Notes: generated by a model from the sequence alone, not told the origin. A stretch of 64,000 nt of DNA from Clostridia bacterium (GCA_017501255.1 JAFVXE010000019.1:1-64000); one strand, 5' to 3'. Counted from the first letter of the stretch, positions 8,521 through 16,939 are shown. Translations and numbers: made by a program.

Positions 8521-9473
8521 AAAAGATTCTTTCGGGTATTCTGTCCCTTTTCCTTGCGGCTGGGCTGCTGTGCGGTTGTATTTCTGCCTTCGCCGAGGAG
8601 GGCGACTACATCGGCAACATGCAGGTGGTCAACTGCAACGAGTGGGTCTCCCTCAGGGAGCGGCCCAGCGGTTCTTCCCCGAGGCTGGTAAAGGTCTCGC
8701 TGGGTTCCATCGTCAGCAATTGCCGGTATGATGGCGACGAATGGGTTTACTGTGAGTTTGACGGCTATGCCGGGTACATCATGGCAGAGTATCTGGAGCC
8801 CAGCGACGGCGCTCTTACCTTCAACGCCATGATGGTCACCACGACCCCGGAGGGTGCGCCTTTCTACCCCACCATCGACAGCACCGAGCCCATCGACACC
8901 ATCTGGCCCAATACCGTTGTGCGTAACTGCCATATGATGGATAACGGCAGGGTCTATGTGGAATGGGGTGACCGCTGCGGCTTCATCCAATCGGAGCGTG
9001 CAGAAGTCTATAACGAGATGCTCCACTATCCCCACAAGTTTGTCATGCGGTCCAATCTGTACAGCGGTGCATACGAAGGCCCTGACCCGGTGCTTCAGAT
9101 CGACTATGCAGAGAACTTTCCCCTCTGGCAATACGATTACACAACCCTCACCTACGACCTGACCTACTATGCGGAGCCGGATTATCCCCGGCTGAATTAT
9201 GTGCTGCACTCGGAGGATGTGCTGGGCAAGATCCACCTCTACAGCCTTGAGCTGATGGTCTGGGATGAGGATACCGGCGAAGCGGAATTTGAGTTTACGC
9301 TGGAGGATATGCAGTATGAGCTTGCCCCGGGGCAGGCCATCACCGCCACAGCCGTCATGTTCGGCATGACGCCCAATCTGGCCGTGGGCTATGAAGATGC
9401 GAACGGCATGTACCATTTCGCCTTTATTGAAATGAGCGGCGAGGATGGCTCGCTGTATCTGAGAGAATTCTGA
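8517..9473 (+). CDS. secreted SH3-domain protein (318 aa)
   Basis: A signal sequence (LSLFLAAGLLCGCISAFAEE) is followed by an SH3b-like domain at about residues 33-97 (VSLRERPSGSSPRLVKVSLG ... YAGYIMAEYL). LLCGC could also be a lipobox, which would make it a lipoprotein. The remaining ~200 residues are of unknown fold, rich in Tyr and acidic residues. It starts inside the stop of the zinc-ribbon gene. Bacterial SH3 domains often bind cell-wall peptides, so a wall-facing role is plausible. Confidence 0.8.
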   Translation: MKKILSGILSLFLAAGLLCGCISAFAEEGDYIGNMQVVNCNEWVSLRERPSGSSPRLVKVSLGSIVSNCRYDGDEWVYCEFDGYAGYIMAEYLEPSDGALTFNAMMVTTTPEGAPFYPTIDSTEPIDTIWPNTVVRNCHMMDNGRVYVEWGDRCGFIQSERAEVYNEMLHYPHKFVMRSNLYSGAYEGPDPVLQIDYAENFPLWQYDYTTLTYDLTYYAEPDYPRLNYVLHSEDVLGKIHLYSLELMVWDEDTGEAEFEFTLEDMQYELAPGQAITATAVMFGMTPNLAVGYEDANGMYHFAFIEMSGEDGSLYLREF

Positions 9474-9536
9474 TCCCTGAGAACCCTGCTTTCTTTGTGC
9501 GAAAAGAAAGACAACAATACATGGAGGTATCGTCAT

Positions 9537-10301
9537 ATGGCAAAACACAACTGTGCAATCTGCGGCGCTGAGATCGGCTTGATGAGCGCCCAAAAGCTGG
9601 CGGATGGCAACTACATCTGCCGCAAGGTATGCAGCAAGAAGTGCTTCAAGGTCTTCGACCGTGTAGCCGCCACCCTGACCGACGTGACCGATCACATCGA
9701 ACAGATCGAGTTCGGCACCAAGGTATGGAACCAGATCTTCGTTCCTCTGCAAAAAACCAAGGTGAAGGAAGAAAAGCTCCGTCAGGTGACCGGCCTGAGC
9801 GACCTGATCGTGTACGTTTCCCCCTCCACCGGTCTGATCGCCTTTGTGGAAAACCGCTACAAGTTCATGTTCTTCGGCAAGTCCACCTACGCCTGCGTAT
9901 ACCGTCTGGCTGATCTGGTATCCTACACGCATGAGGAAGAGAAGAAGACCAACAGCGAAGGTCAGGAAGAGATCAAGCACTACATGCGCTTTGGTTTCAA
10001 GGACACCAAGGGCATGAGCAATTTCCGTCTGGGCGTCAGCTCTCTGGGTCAGTTCTCCAACAATGAGCAGTATTTCGACAAGCTGTTCGGCATCGATGCT
10101 TCCATACGCAGCGGTTTCGCCAAGGGTATGCGTCAGGTGGATGCCGCCAAGGCTGCCTTTGCCGCCGTGAAGGCTGCCAAGGATGGCACGCTGGATGAAG
10201 CACAGGCTGCCGAAACCATGCAGACCTTGGAAGCCGTCCAGCTGGGCGACCGCACCGAGTGGATCGCCAAGGCTGATGCCGCGCTGGCTTCTGTAAAGTG
10301 A
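9537..10301 (+). CDS. DUF4428-type zinc-finger protein (254 aa)
   Basis: The N-terminal zinc motif has C6/C9 (CAICGAEIG) and C28/C32/C36 (CRKVCSKKC), as in DUF4428 proteins. A PH-like globular region (about 60-165) and an Ala-rich helical tail (about 200-254) follow. GGAGG lies 9 nt before the ATG at 9537. It has no signal peptide or membrane helix, so it is cytoplasmic. It is the last gene of the cassette and has a strong terminator. The function is unknown. Confidence 0.8.
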   Translation: MAKHNCAICGAEIGLMSAQKLADGNYICRKVCSKKCFKVFDRVAATLTDVTDHIEQIEFGTKVWNQIFVPLQKTKVKEEKLRQVTGLSDLIVYVSPSTGLIAFVENRYKFMFFGKSTYACVYRLADLVSYTHEEEKKTNSEGQEEIKHYMRFGFKDTKGMSNFRLGVSSLGQFSNNEQYFDKLFGIDASIRSGFAKGMRQVDAAKAAFAAVKAAKDGTLDEAQAAETMQTLEAVQLGDRTEWIAKADAALASVK

Positions 10302-10316
10302 TCATCTGAACAAACC

Positions 10317-10353
10317 AAAAGCAACGCCTGTATGTGCGGGCGTTGCTTTTTTA
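10317..10353 (+). terminator. terminator of the 4247-10301 cassette
   Basis: The stem AAAAGCAACGCC/GGGCGTTGCTTTT is followed by TTTTTTATT. Confidence 0.92.
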
Positions 10354-10373
10354 TTGATATGTTTTTCGGTTTG

Positions 10374-10673
10374 TTACTGCATTTCATTTGGCAGCCCATA
10401 CTGCGTCACTGCTTCCAAATACTCCTTCGGATCGCCCTCCATAATCAGCTCCGCATAAGCAGCGGGATCGTTGTAAATCAACCAATCCAGCTCCGAACGT
10501 TGGTACATATTCTCTGCATACGCCGCCTCCGCTTTTGTGCAGTTAATGGAGATGATCCGTCCATCCCGCAGCCAAACGTCTACGCAGCCGGTATCCGACC
10601 TGCAGGCAAGTGTTGAGAAAGAGCAAACCGGTTCGGATATGAAATCGAACGCTGCACCAAACTCCTTCAGCAT
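10374..10673 (-). CDS. small DUF6061-like protein (99 aa)
   Basis: The sequence has the signature of a small clostridial family (VDVWLRDGRIISINC ... YQRSELDWLIYNDPAAYAEL), which I recall as DUF6061, function unknown. The start is uncertain. The ATG at 10673 lies in the loop of a perfect hairpin (10662-10685) and has no Shine-Dalgarno sequence, and the frame is open to a TTG at 10712, also without one. The acidic, Tyr-rich body and lack of any competing gene support a real CDS. It is convergent with the DUF4428 gene. Confidence 0.55.
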   Translation of the reverse strand: MLKEFGAAFDFISEPVCSFSTLACRSDTGCVDVWLRDGRIISINCTKAEAAYAENMYQRSELDWLIYNDPAAYAELIMEGDPKEYLEAVTQYGLPNEMQ

Positions 10674-10691
10674 TTGCTGAAGGAGTTTTTT
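10661..10691 (+). terminator. perfect hairpin with T-tract over the DUF6061 start
   Basis: ACTCCTTCAGCA (10661-10672) pairs perfectly with TGCTGAAGGAGT (10675-10686) and is followed by TTTTTT on the plus strand. No plus-strand gene ends here; on the minus strand the hairpin overlaps the start codon of the small gene. Confidence 0.6.
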
Positions 10692-10723
10692 GTATAGTAT
10701 GATTTCCCCCAAAAAAGATACCG

Positions 10724-10752
10724 TTGACTCCGTGCCAACAACATATTATGAT
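10724..10752 (+). promoter_or_regulatory. promoter of the glycosidase-like gene
   Basis: TTGACT (10724-10729), a 17-bp spacer and TATGAT (10747-10752), about 65 nt upstream of the start codon at 10818. Confidence 0.8.
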
Positions 10753-10817
10753 AGATTCAGCAAAACCGGACGAAAACAATTTGATATGACCAAATGGATG
10801 CGCAGGAGATGAAGGAT

Positions 10818-13007
10818 ATGAAGCTCTTATACGGCAACTACACGATTCTGTTTCAAAATGGCGGGCTGGAGATTCTCCGGGATGGTCAGACGCTGTACCG
10901 CAATGAAAGGCCCCTTTGCATCACCGTGAAAACAGCGTCCACTGCCAATGCTTTCTACGAGGGCCCCTATGAGCAATTCACCGAGGAAAACGGTCAGATC
11001 ATGGCCCGGGGCACGCTGCGGCTGCCGACCGGGTCCTGCTTTGCATTTGCCGACAGCTATGGCATCACGGACAGCGGCCTGTGCTTGCAAAGGAAGGTAA
11101 CGGTGCTGGAAGGCGGCAGTGATCTGGGCTTTTCCAGCAAGTTTTCTGTGTACATGGTTCAGTCGGACCGGCTGGAGGACTACGAGTGCTTTGCCCCGGG
11201 CTGCTGGTACCGGCACAATGAATTTGCGCCCAAGGGCTATATGGGCAAAGATCTGGACTGCGAATATTACTGGAAATATGAGACCCGGTATGCCCTGCCC
11301 GTTTTTGCCATGCGCAACGAAGCCACCGGCGAGGCGGTATCCCTGTCCCGCTGGGCAGCGGATGTGACGCTGAGAAATCTGGATGTGGAACTGTCTGAAA
11401 ACAGCGTGGATCCCACATTCACCATCGGTGCCATCGGTATGAGCCGTCCTTCGGCCCAGACGATCAACTATATGTATTATGGCTTTGAGGTGCGCAGCGA
11501 TCATCCCGTGCCGGTGCAGGGCCTTTCCATCGATTATGTGTACCCCGGTGCGGAAGGCCAGACGGCCATCGTCAACCATTACGGCGGTTTGGATTTCCAC
11601 AACAAGCCCATGAACTTCCAGCGGGTGAATCATCCCGTGACCCCCGGCTTTACGCAGACCTATTCTGTCTGCCTCAGTCTCAGTCATCAGGATTCCTTCC
11701 AGAGTATGATGCGGGAAAGCTGGCGCAATACCTATGCCAGAATGCGGGATCGCCTCTTTGCGGTGGATAATACGAAGCATTTTCATGATTGCATGAAGAT
11801 CTTCATGGCCTACACCCGTCAGTATGGCGATTCCTACGGCCTGCCCTTTGCGGCCCAGCTGCCCCATATGGATGCCAACAATGTTTCCTTCCAGTTTGGT
11901 TTTGTGGGTCAGCAGCCCGGCATCGGTTACCTGCTCATGCGCTACGGCATTCTGGAAGATGTGGCAGAGGCACGGGAGAAGGGCTTTGGCATTCTGGATT
12001 TCTGGGTCAGGGCTGCCGATACGGAAAGCGGCCTGCCGCCCATGTGCTACAACCCCAATCTCAAAGGGTTTGAGCCGTATCCCTACTATATCCGGATGTT
12101 GGCGGACGGTCTGGAAGCGATTCTGGAAGCATGGCGATTCCTGCACAAGCGGGGCATGGAGAAGCCGGAATACCTCCGTTTCTGCCAAAAGGCGGCGGAT
12201 TGGCTCATCTCTGCGCAGAATGCGGATGGCAGCTATTATCGTGCCTACTATGCCGATGGTTCCATCCGGATGGATTCCAAGTCCAATACCCCCAGCGTGA
12301 TCCGTTTTCTGATCCAGATGCACCTGATCACCGGGAAGGAAGCCTACCGCATCGCAGCCGAGAAGGCTGGTGAGTGGTCGTTTGACAACGCCTACCGTCA
12401 GTTGGAGTTCCGGGGCGGCACCTGCGACAACAGCGATATTCAGGACAAGGAAGCAGGCATTTACGGCATCTGGGGCTTCCTGGCACTCTATGACCTGACC
12501 GGCGAGGCACGCTGGCTGGAGGCTGCCATCGGCTCGGCTGACTATACCGAAACCTGGACCTACGCCTGGAGTTTCCCCATTGCCGCCCCCTGGTCCAACC
12601 ACCCCTTCACCCGGAACGGCATCAGCGGTCAAAGCGTGATCACCATCGGCGGCGGTGCAGATGTGTATATGGCTGCCTGTTCCTATACCTATTACCGCCT
12701 GTATCTGATTACCGGCGATACGCATTATCTGGACTTTGCTGAGTTTATCGACTGCAACACCCGCCAGGCCAATGATGTGGACGGTTCCTTCGGCTATGCC
12801 ATGCCGGGGCTGGTGCATGAAAGCGCTGGTTTTGCCTTGCAGAATATGCGCAGCCACTACCACTGGCTGCCCTGGTGCAACTTTGTGCAGGCTGAACCCG
12901 CCGCCCGGATGTACGATACCTTCGGCACCTATGAGGTTTCCGCCGCCAAACAGATGGACTTGGAGGAGCAGAAAGCCCGAAACCAGATCTACCGGGATTA
13001 TGTTTGA
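10818..13007 (+). CDS. six-hairpin-glycosidase-like protein (729 aa)
   Basis: Large cytoplasmic protein with no signal peptide. The N-terminal ~260 residues look like a beta-sandwich. The C-terminal ~430 residues have repeated Trp/Tyr/Gly-rich helical hairpins (GSYYRAYYADGSIRMDSKSN, AGIYGIWGFLALYDLTGEARWLEAA, YRLYLITGDTHYLDFAEF), typical of (alpha/alpha)6-barrel carbohydrate-active enzymes. I cannot assign a glycoside hydrolase family or substrate. The ATG at 10818 has AGGAG 9 nt upstream; an ATG at 10794 would add eight residues. It has its own promoter and terminator and so is monocistronic. Confidence 0.8.
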   Translation: MKLLYGNYTILFQNGGLEILRDGQTLYRNERPLCITVKTASTANAFYEGPYEQFTEENGQIMARGTLRLPTGSCFAFADSYGITDSGLCLQRKVTVLEGGSDLGFSSKFSVYMVQSDRLEDYECFAPGCWYRHNEFAPKGYMGKDLDCEYYWKYETRYALPVFAMRNEATGEAVSLSRWAADVTLRNLDVELSENSVDPTFTIGAIGMSRPSAQTINYMYYGFEVRSDHPVPVQGLSIDYVYPGAEGQTAIVNHYGGLDFHNKPMNFQRVNHPVTPGFTQTYSVCLSLSHQDSFQSMMRESWRNTYARMRDRLFAVDNTKHFHDCMKIFMAYTRQYGDSYGLPFAAQLPHMDANNVSFQFGFVGQQPGIGYLLMRYGILEDVAEAREKGFGILDFWVRAADTESGLPPMCYNPNLKGFEPYPYYIRMLADGLEAILEAWRFLHKRGMEKPEYLRFCQKAADWLISAQNADGSYYRAYYADGSIRMDSKSNTPSVIRFLIQMHLITGKEAYRIAAEKAGEWSFDNAYRQLEFRGGTCDNSDIQDKEAGIYGIWGFLALYDLTGEARWLEAAIGSADYTETWTYAWSFPIAAPWSNHPFTRNGISGQSVITIGGGADVYMAACSYTYYRLYLITGDTHYLDFAEFIDCNTRQANDVDGSFGYAMPGLVHESAGFALQNMRSHYHWLPWCNFVQAEPAARMYDTFGTYEVSAAKQMDLEEQKARNQIYRDYV

Positions 13008-13042
13008 ATTGGTGCGGTTGTGGAAAAGTTGATATGGAAGAT

Positions 13043-13070
13043 GACGCCCTCAGCAGTGGCTGGGGGCGTC
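13043..13070 (+). terminator. terminator hairpin after the glycosidase-like gene
   Basis: GACGCCCTCAGC (13043-13054) pairs with GCTGGGGGCGTC (13059-13070) through one T-G pair. The expected T-tract is absent because a mobile-repeat remnant starts at the foot of the stem. Confidence 0.7.
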
Positions 13071-13155
13071 AGTCTATCAAAGGACCTTTCAGAGGTATCG
13101 GAGGGCCGCAGTCCTCCGATTGCTGTTCCGAAACCAGCGGCGTGCATGGTGAAAG
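13071..13155 (+). repeat. terminator-nested repeat, truncated (copy C)
   Basis: AGTCTATCAAAGGACC is followed by AGAGGTATCGGAGGGCCGCA, a CCTCCGAT stem and TTCCGAAACCAGCGGCGTG. It follows the first ~85 bp of the full copies at 24732 and 33964 almost base for base, then degenerates after CATGGTG. It abuts a terminator hairpin, but no second copy of that hairpin follows, consistent with loss of the right half. The rest of the gap to 13308 holds only a probable promoter. Confidence 0.75.
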
Positions 13156-13227
13156 GATCGTAATGGAAAGTCATAGAACCTGTTTGGTGAGAATTTGTAA
13201 CAACTCATCGGCTGATCCGGAAAAGTC

Positions 13228-13256
13228 TGGGCATTTCCGATGCCAAAAGGTATAAT
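13228..13256 (+). promoter_or_regulatory. probable promoter for the gene at 13309
   Basis: A consensus TATAAT (13251-13256) lies 17 bp after a poor -35 box, TGGGCA (13228-13233). Confidence 0.55.
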
Positions 13257-13308
13257 GAAGTTGTTGTTTCTTCGTTTCATTCAAAGGGAAAGGGGAAGGT
13301 GACCTTCT

Positions 13309-14154
13309 GTGTCCATCGCCAAACGCTGCCTGTTCTGGTTCGTCGGCCTGATTCTGCTGGTTGCGGTTCATCCTGCATTTGCGCAGGCACCCCAGCCTAT
13401 GTATCCGGCGATTCAGGGTCATCTGTGGGGCTATATAGATTCCGATAACCAATGGATAATGCCGCCCAATAATCTTGAACCGTTGCAGCCGGTCCATGAT
13501 AACGAAATTGTGTACAATAATGATACGGACGAATGGCTGTATATCCAGGGCGAAAACCTTACAGAGGGCGGTCATGAACTGCTTTTCCCGGACTGCAATC
13601 TGCGCTGGGCATCACCCTTCTTCGAGGGCAGGGCCTTGATTCAGGTGATGCTGCCGGATTACTCCCTGGCCTATGCCCACATCGACCCGGCGGGAAAGGT
13701 CATCTGGGCGGAGGACGGCGTGGATATCCCTGCGCTGCAAGCCCAGCTGGAACAGGGAATCTGCCCGGATCCCGCCGACATGACGGCAGAGGAAGCGATG
13801 GAAATGCTGGTGGGGGAATGGTCCAACACAGGCGGTGGGGAACATCTGAGCGAGATTCAGAATGCAGATGGCTGGTATACAGTGCCATTGACAATGAATG
13901 GTTCATGGTTGGTGCGGAAAACTGAGCCCGGAGAACGCTTCTACAATGGATATGGTTTTGTTTTCGTTGAAGTTTTTACCGATGAAAATGGCAATGAGGT
14001 AACCTATGAAATGGGCCTGAGTATCCATCATCGGGATGCTTTCGCTCTCAGTCACGGCGATGGCGTCAGCGGCTATACCCGGTACCGGAGCCGGTATGAT
14101 GAGAACTGGCAATATATGCAAATGAGGAAGCAAAGCAATGAGGAAAAGGAATAG
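13309..14154 (+). CDS. secreted WG-motif protein (281 aa)
   Basis: Starts with GTG behind an AAGGGGAAGG. A signal peptide (KRCLFWFVGLILLVAVHPAFA, cleavage about residue 25) is followed by GHLWGYIDSDNQWIMPP, which resembles the WG repeat unit, and a second less clear unit at about 95-115. The C-terminal half (about 160-270) may be a small beta-barrel (VGEWSNTGGGEHLSEI), similar in feel to the G-x-W domains of the protein at 4247. It overlaps the next gene by 17 bp. Function unknown. Confidence 0.75.
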   Translation: MSIAKRCLFWFVGLILLVAVHPAFAQAPQPMYPAIQGHLWGYIDSDNQWIMPPNNLEPLQPVHDNEIVYNNDTDEWLYIQGENLTEGGHELLFPDCNLRWASPFFEGRALIQVMLPDYSLAYAHIDPAGKVIWAEDGVDIPALQAQLEQGICPDPADMTAEEAMEMLVGEWSNTGGGEHLSEIQNADGWYTVPLTMNGSWLVRKTEPGERFYNGYGFVFVEVFTDENGNEVTYEMGLSIHHRDAFALSHGDGVSGYTRYRSRYDENWQYMQMRKQSNEEKE

Positions 14155-14713
14155 CAGGAGTGGTCAAGAGCCGCACTTCCTGAACCAGCCTCTTGGGAAG
14201 CATAAGGGGACTCGCATCGCAGCCTTTGGCCTGTTGCTGGCTTTGATCTCCCTTGTTGTCCTGTGCATTCCCATCCGAAAAGACTATTTCCCGGAACTGA
14301 TAGCCACCTTCCCAATAGAAACCAATTACCAGCAGCGATATCCTGCCGCCTTCGCCCATGACAATCAAGGCCGTCCTGCCAAGCCGGTGTGGCTTTGGTA
14401 CCCTGTATCAGAAAACCCGGATACCGAAGCCGCCGAAGAAACCCTCCGGGAGATCATCGGGGAGGAAACTTCGCTGGACTTTGACCATTACACATACGCC
14501 ATTTCCCTTGGCTGCACCATCCAGCGTATCCGCAAAACCACCTATCTCCTGACGGATATTCACAATGGCTTCCGCTATGGCGGGGCAGAAGCCATACTGT
14601 CACAGAATTGCCCCGGGGATCAGGGCTTTCTCTACCGCATCCCCAAGGACTGGCTTGACATCAAGTACTACGCCGCGTTTGACGAGAATTACCGCTTTGC
14701 AACCGGCAGATGA
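14138..14713 (+). CDS. single-pass membrane protein of unknown function (191 aa)
   Basis: A basic N-terminus (about 25 residues, many Arg/Lys) precedes one transmembrane helix (about 27-46, IAAFGLLLALISLVVLCIP). An extracellular domain of ~145 residues follows. No family is recognised. It starts within the end of the preceding secreted-protein gene, so the two are co-translated and probably work at the same place. No terminator follows before the aspS promoter. Confidence 0.7.
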   Translation: MRKRNSRSGQEPHFLNQPLGKHKGTRIAAFGLLLALISLVVLCIPIRKDYFPELIATFPIETNYQQRYPAAFAHDNQGRPAKPVWLWYPVSENPDTEAAEETLREIIGEETSLDFDHYTYAISLGCTIQRIRKTTYLLTDIHNGFRYGGAEAILSQNCPGDQGFLYRIPKDWLDIKYYAAFDENYRFATGR

Positions 14714-14739
14714 TTTCCGTCTGCAAACACATCTTTTCC

Positions 14740-14768
14740 TTGACATTCTCCCCCAATCGTACTACTCT
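14740..14768 (+). promoter_or_regulatory. aspS promoter
   Basis: TTGACA (14740-14745), a 17-bp spacer and TACTCT (14763-14768). The leader to the ATG is only about 25 nt, too short for a T-box. Confidence 0.75.
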
Positions 14769-14800
14769 AAACTATATCCCCCAAAGCAAAGGAGACTGTT

Positions 14801-16135
14801 ATGGAACGCTTGTACATCAATCAGATCAAGGATCATCTGGATACAGAGATCAAGCTGCAGGGCTTTGTGGAGAACTTCCGCAACGGCAAAGCCATGGCGT
14901 TTATCGTTTTGAAGGACATCACCGGCAAGGTGCAGATCACCATTGAGAAGGAAAAGCACCCCGAGCTGGAGGATGTGCTGGCGCAGACCACCCCCGACTC
15001 CGTCATCACGGTGTACGGCACCGCCGTTGCCAGCGAATATGTGAAGATGGGCGGCATGGAAGTGTTCCCCACCCAGATTGTGCTGGAATCCGCTGCCGAT
15101 GCGCTGCCCATCATCCGGGAAGGCATCCCCGCCACCAAGAAAAAGGCGGCTGTGGAACGCTCTGCCATCGATTCCCGTCTGGATTACCGCTGGATCGACC
15201 TGCGCACCGAACGCAACCAGCTGATCTTCAAGGCTCAGACCGTGCTGGCCAAGGCTCTGCGGGATTTCCTTCTGGAGCGCAACTTCCTGGAGATCCACAC
15301 CCCCAAGCTGATCGGCGCTGCCAGCGAAAGCGGCTCCGATGTGTTTGCCGTCAAGTATTTTGATACCACCGCCTATCTGGCCCAGAGCCCTCAGTTCTAT
15401 AAGCAGATGGCCATGGCCTCCGGCTTTGAGCGCATCTTCGAAGTAGGCCCCGTGTTCCGTGCCGAGAAGAGCTATACCAGCAAGCACACCACCGAGTTCA
15501 CCGGCTTTGACCTGGAGTTCAGCTATATTACCTCCTTCCGTGATGTGATGAAGATGGAAGAGGAACTGCTGGCTTATGCGCTGGGCAAGGTGAAGGAAGA
15601 ACTGGGCGACCAGATTCAGGAACTGTTCGGTCTGGAAGTGATCGTGCCCACCACGCCCTTCCCCGTTGTGACCCTGAAGGAACTCTACGCTGCGCTGGAA
15701 GCTGAATTTGGCTACACCGTGGACGAGTCCGAGAAGGGCGACCTGACCACCGAAGCCGAGCGTCTCAGCTACGACTGGGTGAAGAAGACCTACGGCCACG
15801 AGTTCCTGTTCGTTACCGATTTCGGCGCTGAAAAGCGTGCTTTCTACCATATGCGGGACGAGAACGGCGTGCCTCAGGGCTACGACCTGATCTGGCGCGG
15901 TGTGGAGATCACCACCGGCGCCCAGCGTGAGCATCGCTACGAAGTGCTCAAGCAGCAGGCCGAAGAAAAGGGCCTTGCCGAGGACGTGAAGTTCTACCTT
16001 GAGTTCTTCCGCTACGGCTGCCCGCCCCATGGCGGCTTCGGTCTGGGTATCGACCGTCTGACCATGCTGCTGTGCGGCCTGCACATCAACGAGGCCATGT
16101 TCCTCTTCCGCAGCCCCAAGCGTCTGACTCCGTAA
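14801..16135 (+). CDS. aspS: aspartyl-tRNA synthetase, archaeal/eukaryotic type (444 aa)
   Basis: Class II synthetase that charges tRNA-Asp, and probably tRNA-Asn, with aspartate. The N-terminal OB-fold anticodon-binding domain is at about 1-105 and the catalytic domain at about 120-444. Motif 2 is FEVGPVFRAEKSYTSKHTTEF and motif 3 GFGLGIDRLTMLLCG. At 444 residues it lacks the GAD insertion of ordinary ~590-aa bacterial AspRS. This is the archaeal-type, often non-discriminating form, which would imply a GatCAB amidotransferase elsewhere. AAAGGAG lies 6 nt before the ATG. Confidence 0.95.
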   Translation: MERLYINQIKDHLDTEIKLQGFVENFRNGKAMAFIVLKDITGKVQITIEKEKHPELEDVLAQTTPDSVITVYGTAVASEYVKMGGMEVFPTQIVLESAADALPIIREGIPATKKKAAVERSAIDSRLDYRWIDLRTERNQLIFKAQTVLAKALRDFLLERNFLEIHTPKLIGAASESGSDVFAVKYFDTTAYLAQSPQFYKQMAMASGFERIFEVGPVFRAEKSYTSKHTTEFTGFDLEFSYITSFRDVMKMEEELLAYALGKVKEELGDQIQELFGLEVIVPTTPFPVVTLKELYAALEAEFGYTVDESEKGDLTTEAERLSYDWVKKTYGHEFLFVTDFGAEKRAFYHMRDENGVPQGYDLIWRGVEITTGAQREHRYEVLKQQAEEKGLAEDVKFYLEFFRYGCPPHGGFGLGIDRLTMLLCGLHINEAMFLFRSPKRLTP

Positions 16136-16152
16136 GGGCTGTGGGGTGGTTT

Positions 16153-16228
16153 GTGGGGCACTGCCCCACGCCCCGGCAGGGGGCAAGGCCCCCTGCACCC
16201 GCACATTGGGCTCATTGCATGAGCCCAA
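16153..16228 (+). repeat. three-hairpin repeat R1 (a-b-c, sense to aspS)
   Basis: Hairpin a GTGGGGC-ACT-GCCCCAC (16153-16169), hairpin b GCAGGGGGC-AAG-GCCCCCTGC (16176-16196) and hairpin c TTGGGCTCAT-TGC-ATGAGCCCAA (16206-16228). It starts 17 nt after the aspS stop, where a terminator would be expected. Confidence 0.85.
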
Positions 16229-16309
16229 AAGGGTTGGGTATAGCACAGAACATTGTTTTTCAACCGCCATCTCAGGGTGGCGGTTGGTTCATTTCGAGGA
16301 GGTTCCGCT

Positions 16310-16768
16310 ATGTCCCCTGATAACACCAACTATACCCAGAGCGTGTCCGCTGTCTGCATCCATGAGGGAAAGGTGCTTCTGGCACGGCATACTTATGGCA
16401 GCGGCAAGGGGCTGCTGATTATTCCCGGCGGCTATGTGAACTGTGGCGAAGCCCCGGAAACGGCCGTCCGGCGGGAGTATCTGGAGGAAACCGGCGTTGT
16501 GATTGCGCCGCAGGAACTGGTTGGCGTGCGTTTCAACGACCATGACTGGTATGTGGTGTTCCGGGCGGCTTATGAATCCGGTGAGGCTCGTTCTGACGGG
16601 GAGGAAAACAGCGAAGTGGTCTGGCTGCCTGTGGAGGAAGCCCTGACCCGGGAAGATGTGCCGGAATTAAGCAAGATTATGATCCGGGCGGCAATGCAGC
16701 CGGGCGGGTGGCAGCAGCAGTCCATGACCAGCCGCCGCCCCACTACGCTGTATGTGAACAAAGCTTAA
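16310..16768 (+). CDS. Nudix hydrolase (152 aa)
   Basis: Hydrolyses a nucleoside diphosphate linked to another moiety. The Nudix box follows the GX5EX7REUXEEXGU pattern: GGYVNCGEAPETAVRREYLEETGVV, at about residues 44-68. The substrate is not predictable from sequence. AGGAGG lies 7 nt before the ATG at 16310. It is a single gene between aspS and a terminator shared with the convergent VIT1-type gene. Confidence 0.9.
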   Translation: MSPDNTNYTQSVSAVCIHEGKVLLARHTYGSGKGLLIIPGGYVNCGEAPETAVRREYLEETGVVIAPQELVGVRFNDHDWYVVFRAAYESGEARSDGEENSEVVWLPVEEALTREDVPELSKIMIRAAMQPGGWQQQSMTSRRPTTLYVNKA

Positions 16769-16788
16769 TCAAATACAGCCAAACAAAT

Positions 16789-16824
16789 GAGCGTCGTTCC
16801 CCACATCGGGAACAACGCTCGTTT
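16789..16824. terminator. terminator after the Nudix gene
   Basis: GAGCGTCGTTCCC (16789-16801) pairs with GGGAACAACGCTC (16808-16820) through one mismatch and is followed by GTTTG. The stem lies between convergent genes and may act in both directions. Confidence 0.7.
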
Positions 16825-16850
16825 GCTATGCTTGTAAACAATCATACCCT

Positions 16851-16924
16851 TTTGGTGCACATGAAATGGGCGCAAATCGGAGGTGCAGGCGGCACTGGGG
16901 GTTGTCAGGGGCAGAGCCTCTGAC
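16851..16924 (-). repeat. three-hairpin repeat R2 (degenerate, sense to VIT1 gene)
   Basis: Read on the minus strand: hairpin a GTCAGAGGC-TCT-GCCCCTGAC (16924-16904), a weakened b, then c around TGCGCCCATTTCATGTGCA (16875-16851). It begins 15 nt after the stop of the minus-strand gene. Confidence 0.65.
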
Positions 16925-16939
16925 CATCCACTTCGCCTC

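Noticed and set aside
10332-10616. Plus-strand open frame antisense to the DUF6061-like gene
   Set aside because: It begins within the terminator of the preceding gene, has no Shine-Dalgarno sequence, and its opposite strand has the recognisable protein.
13309-14713. Possible lipoprotein/toxin pair
   Set aside because: The overlap and small size could suggest a pair, but the first protein has an ordinary signal peptide and the second a single anchor helix, with no toxin or immunity motif.
14714-14800. T-box for aspS
   Set aside because: The promoter lies only about 30 nt before the start codon, and no T-box sequence is present.
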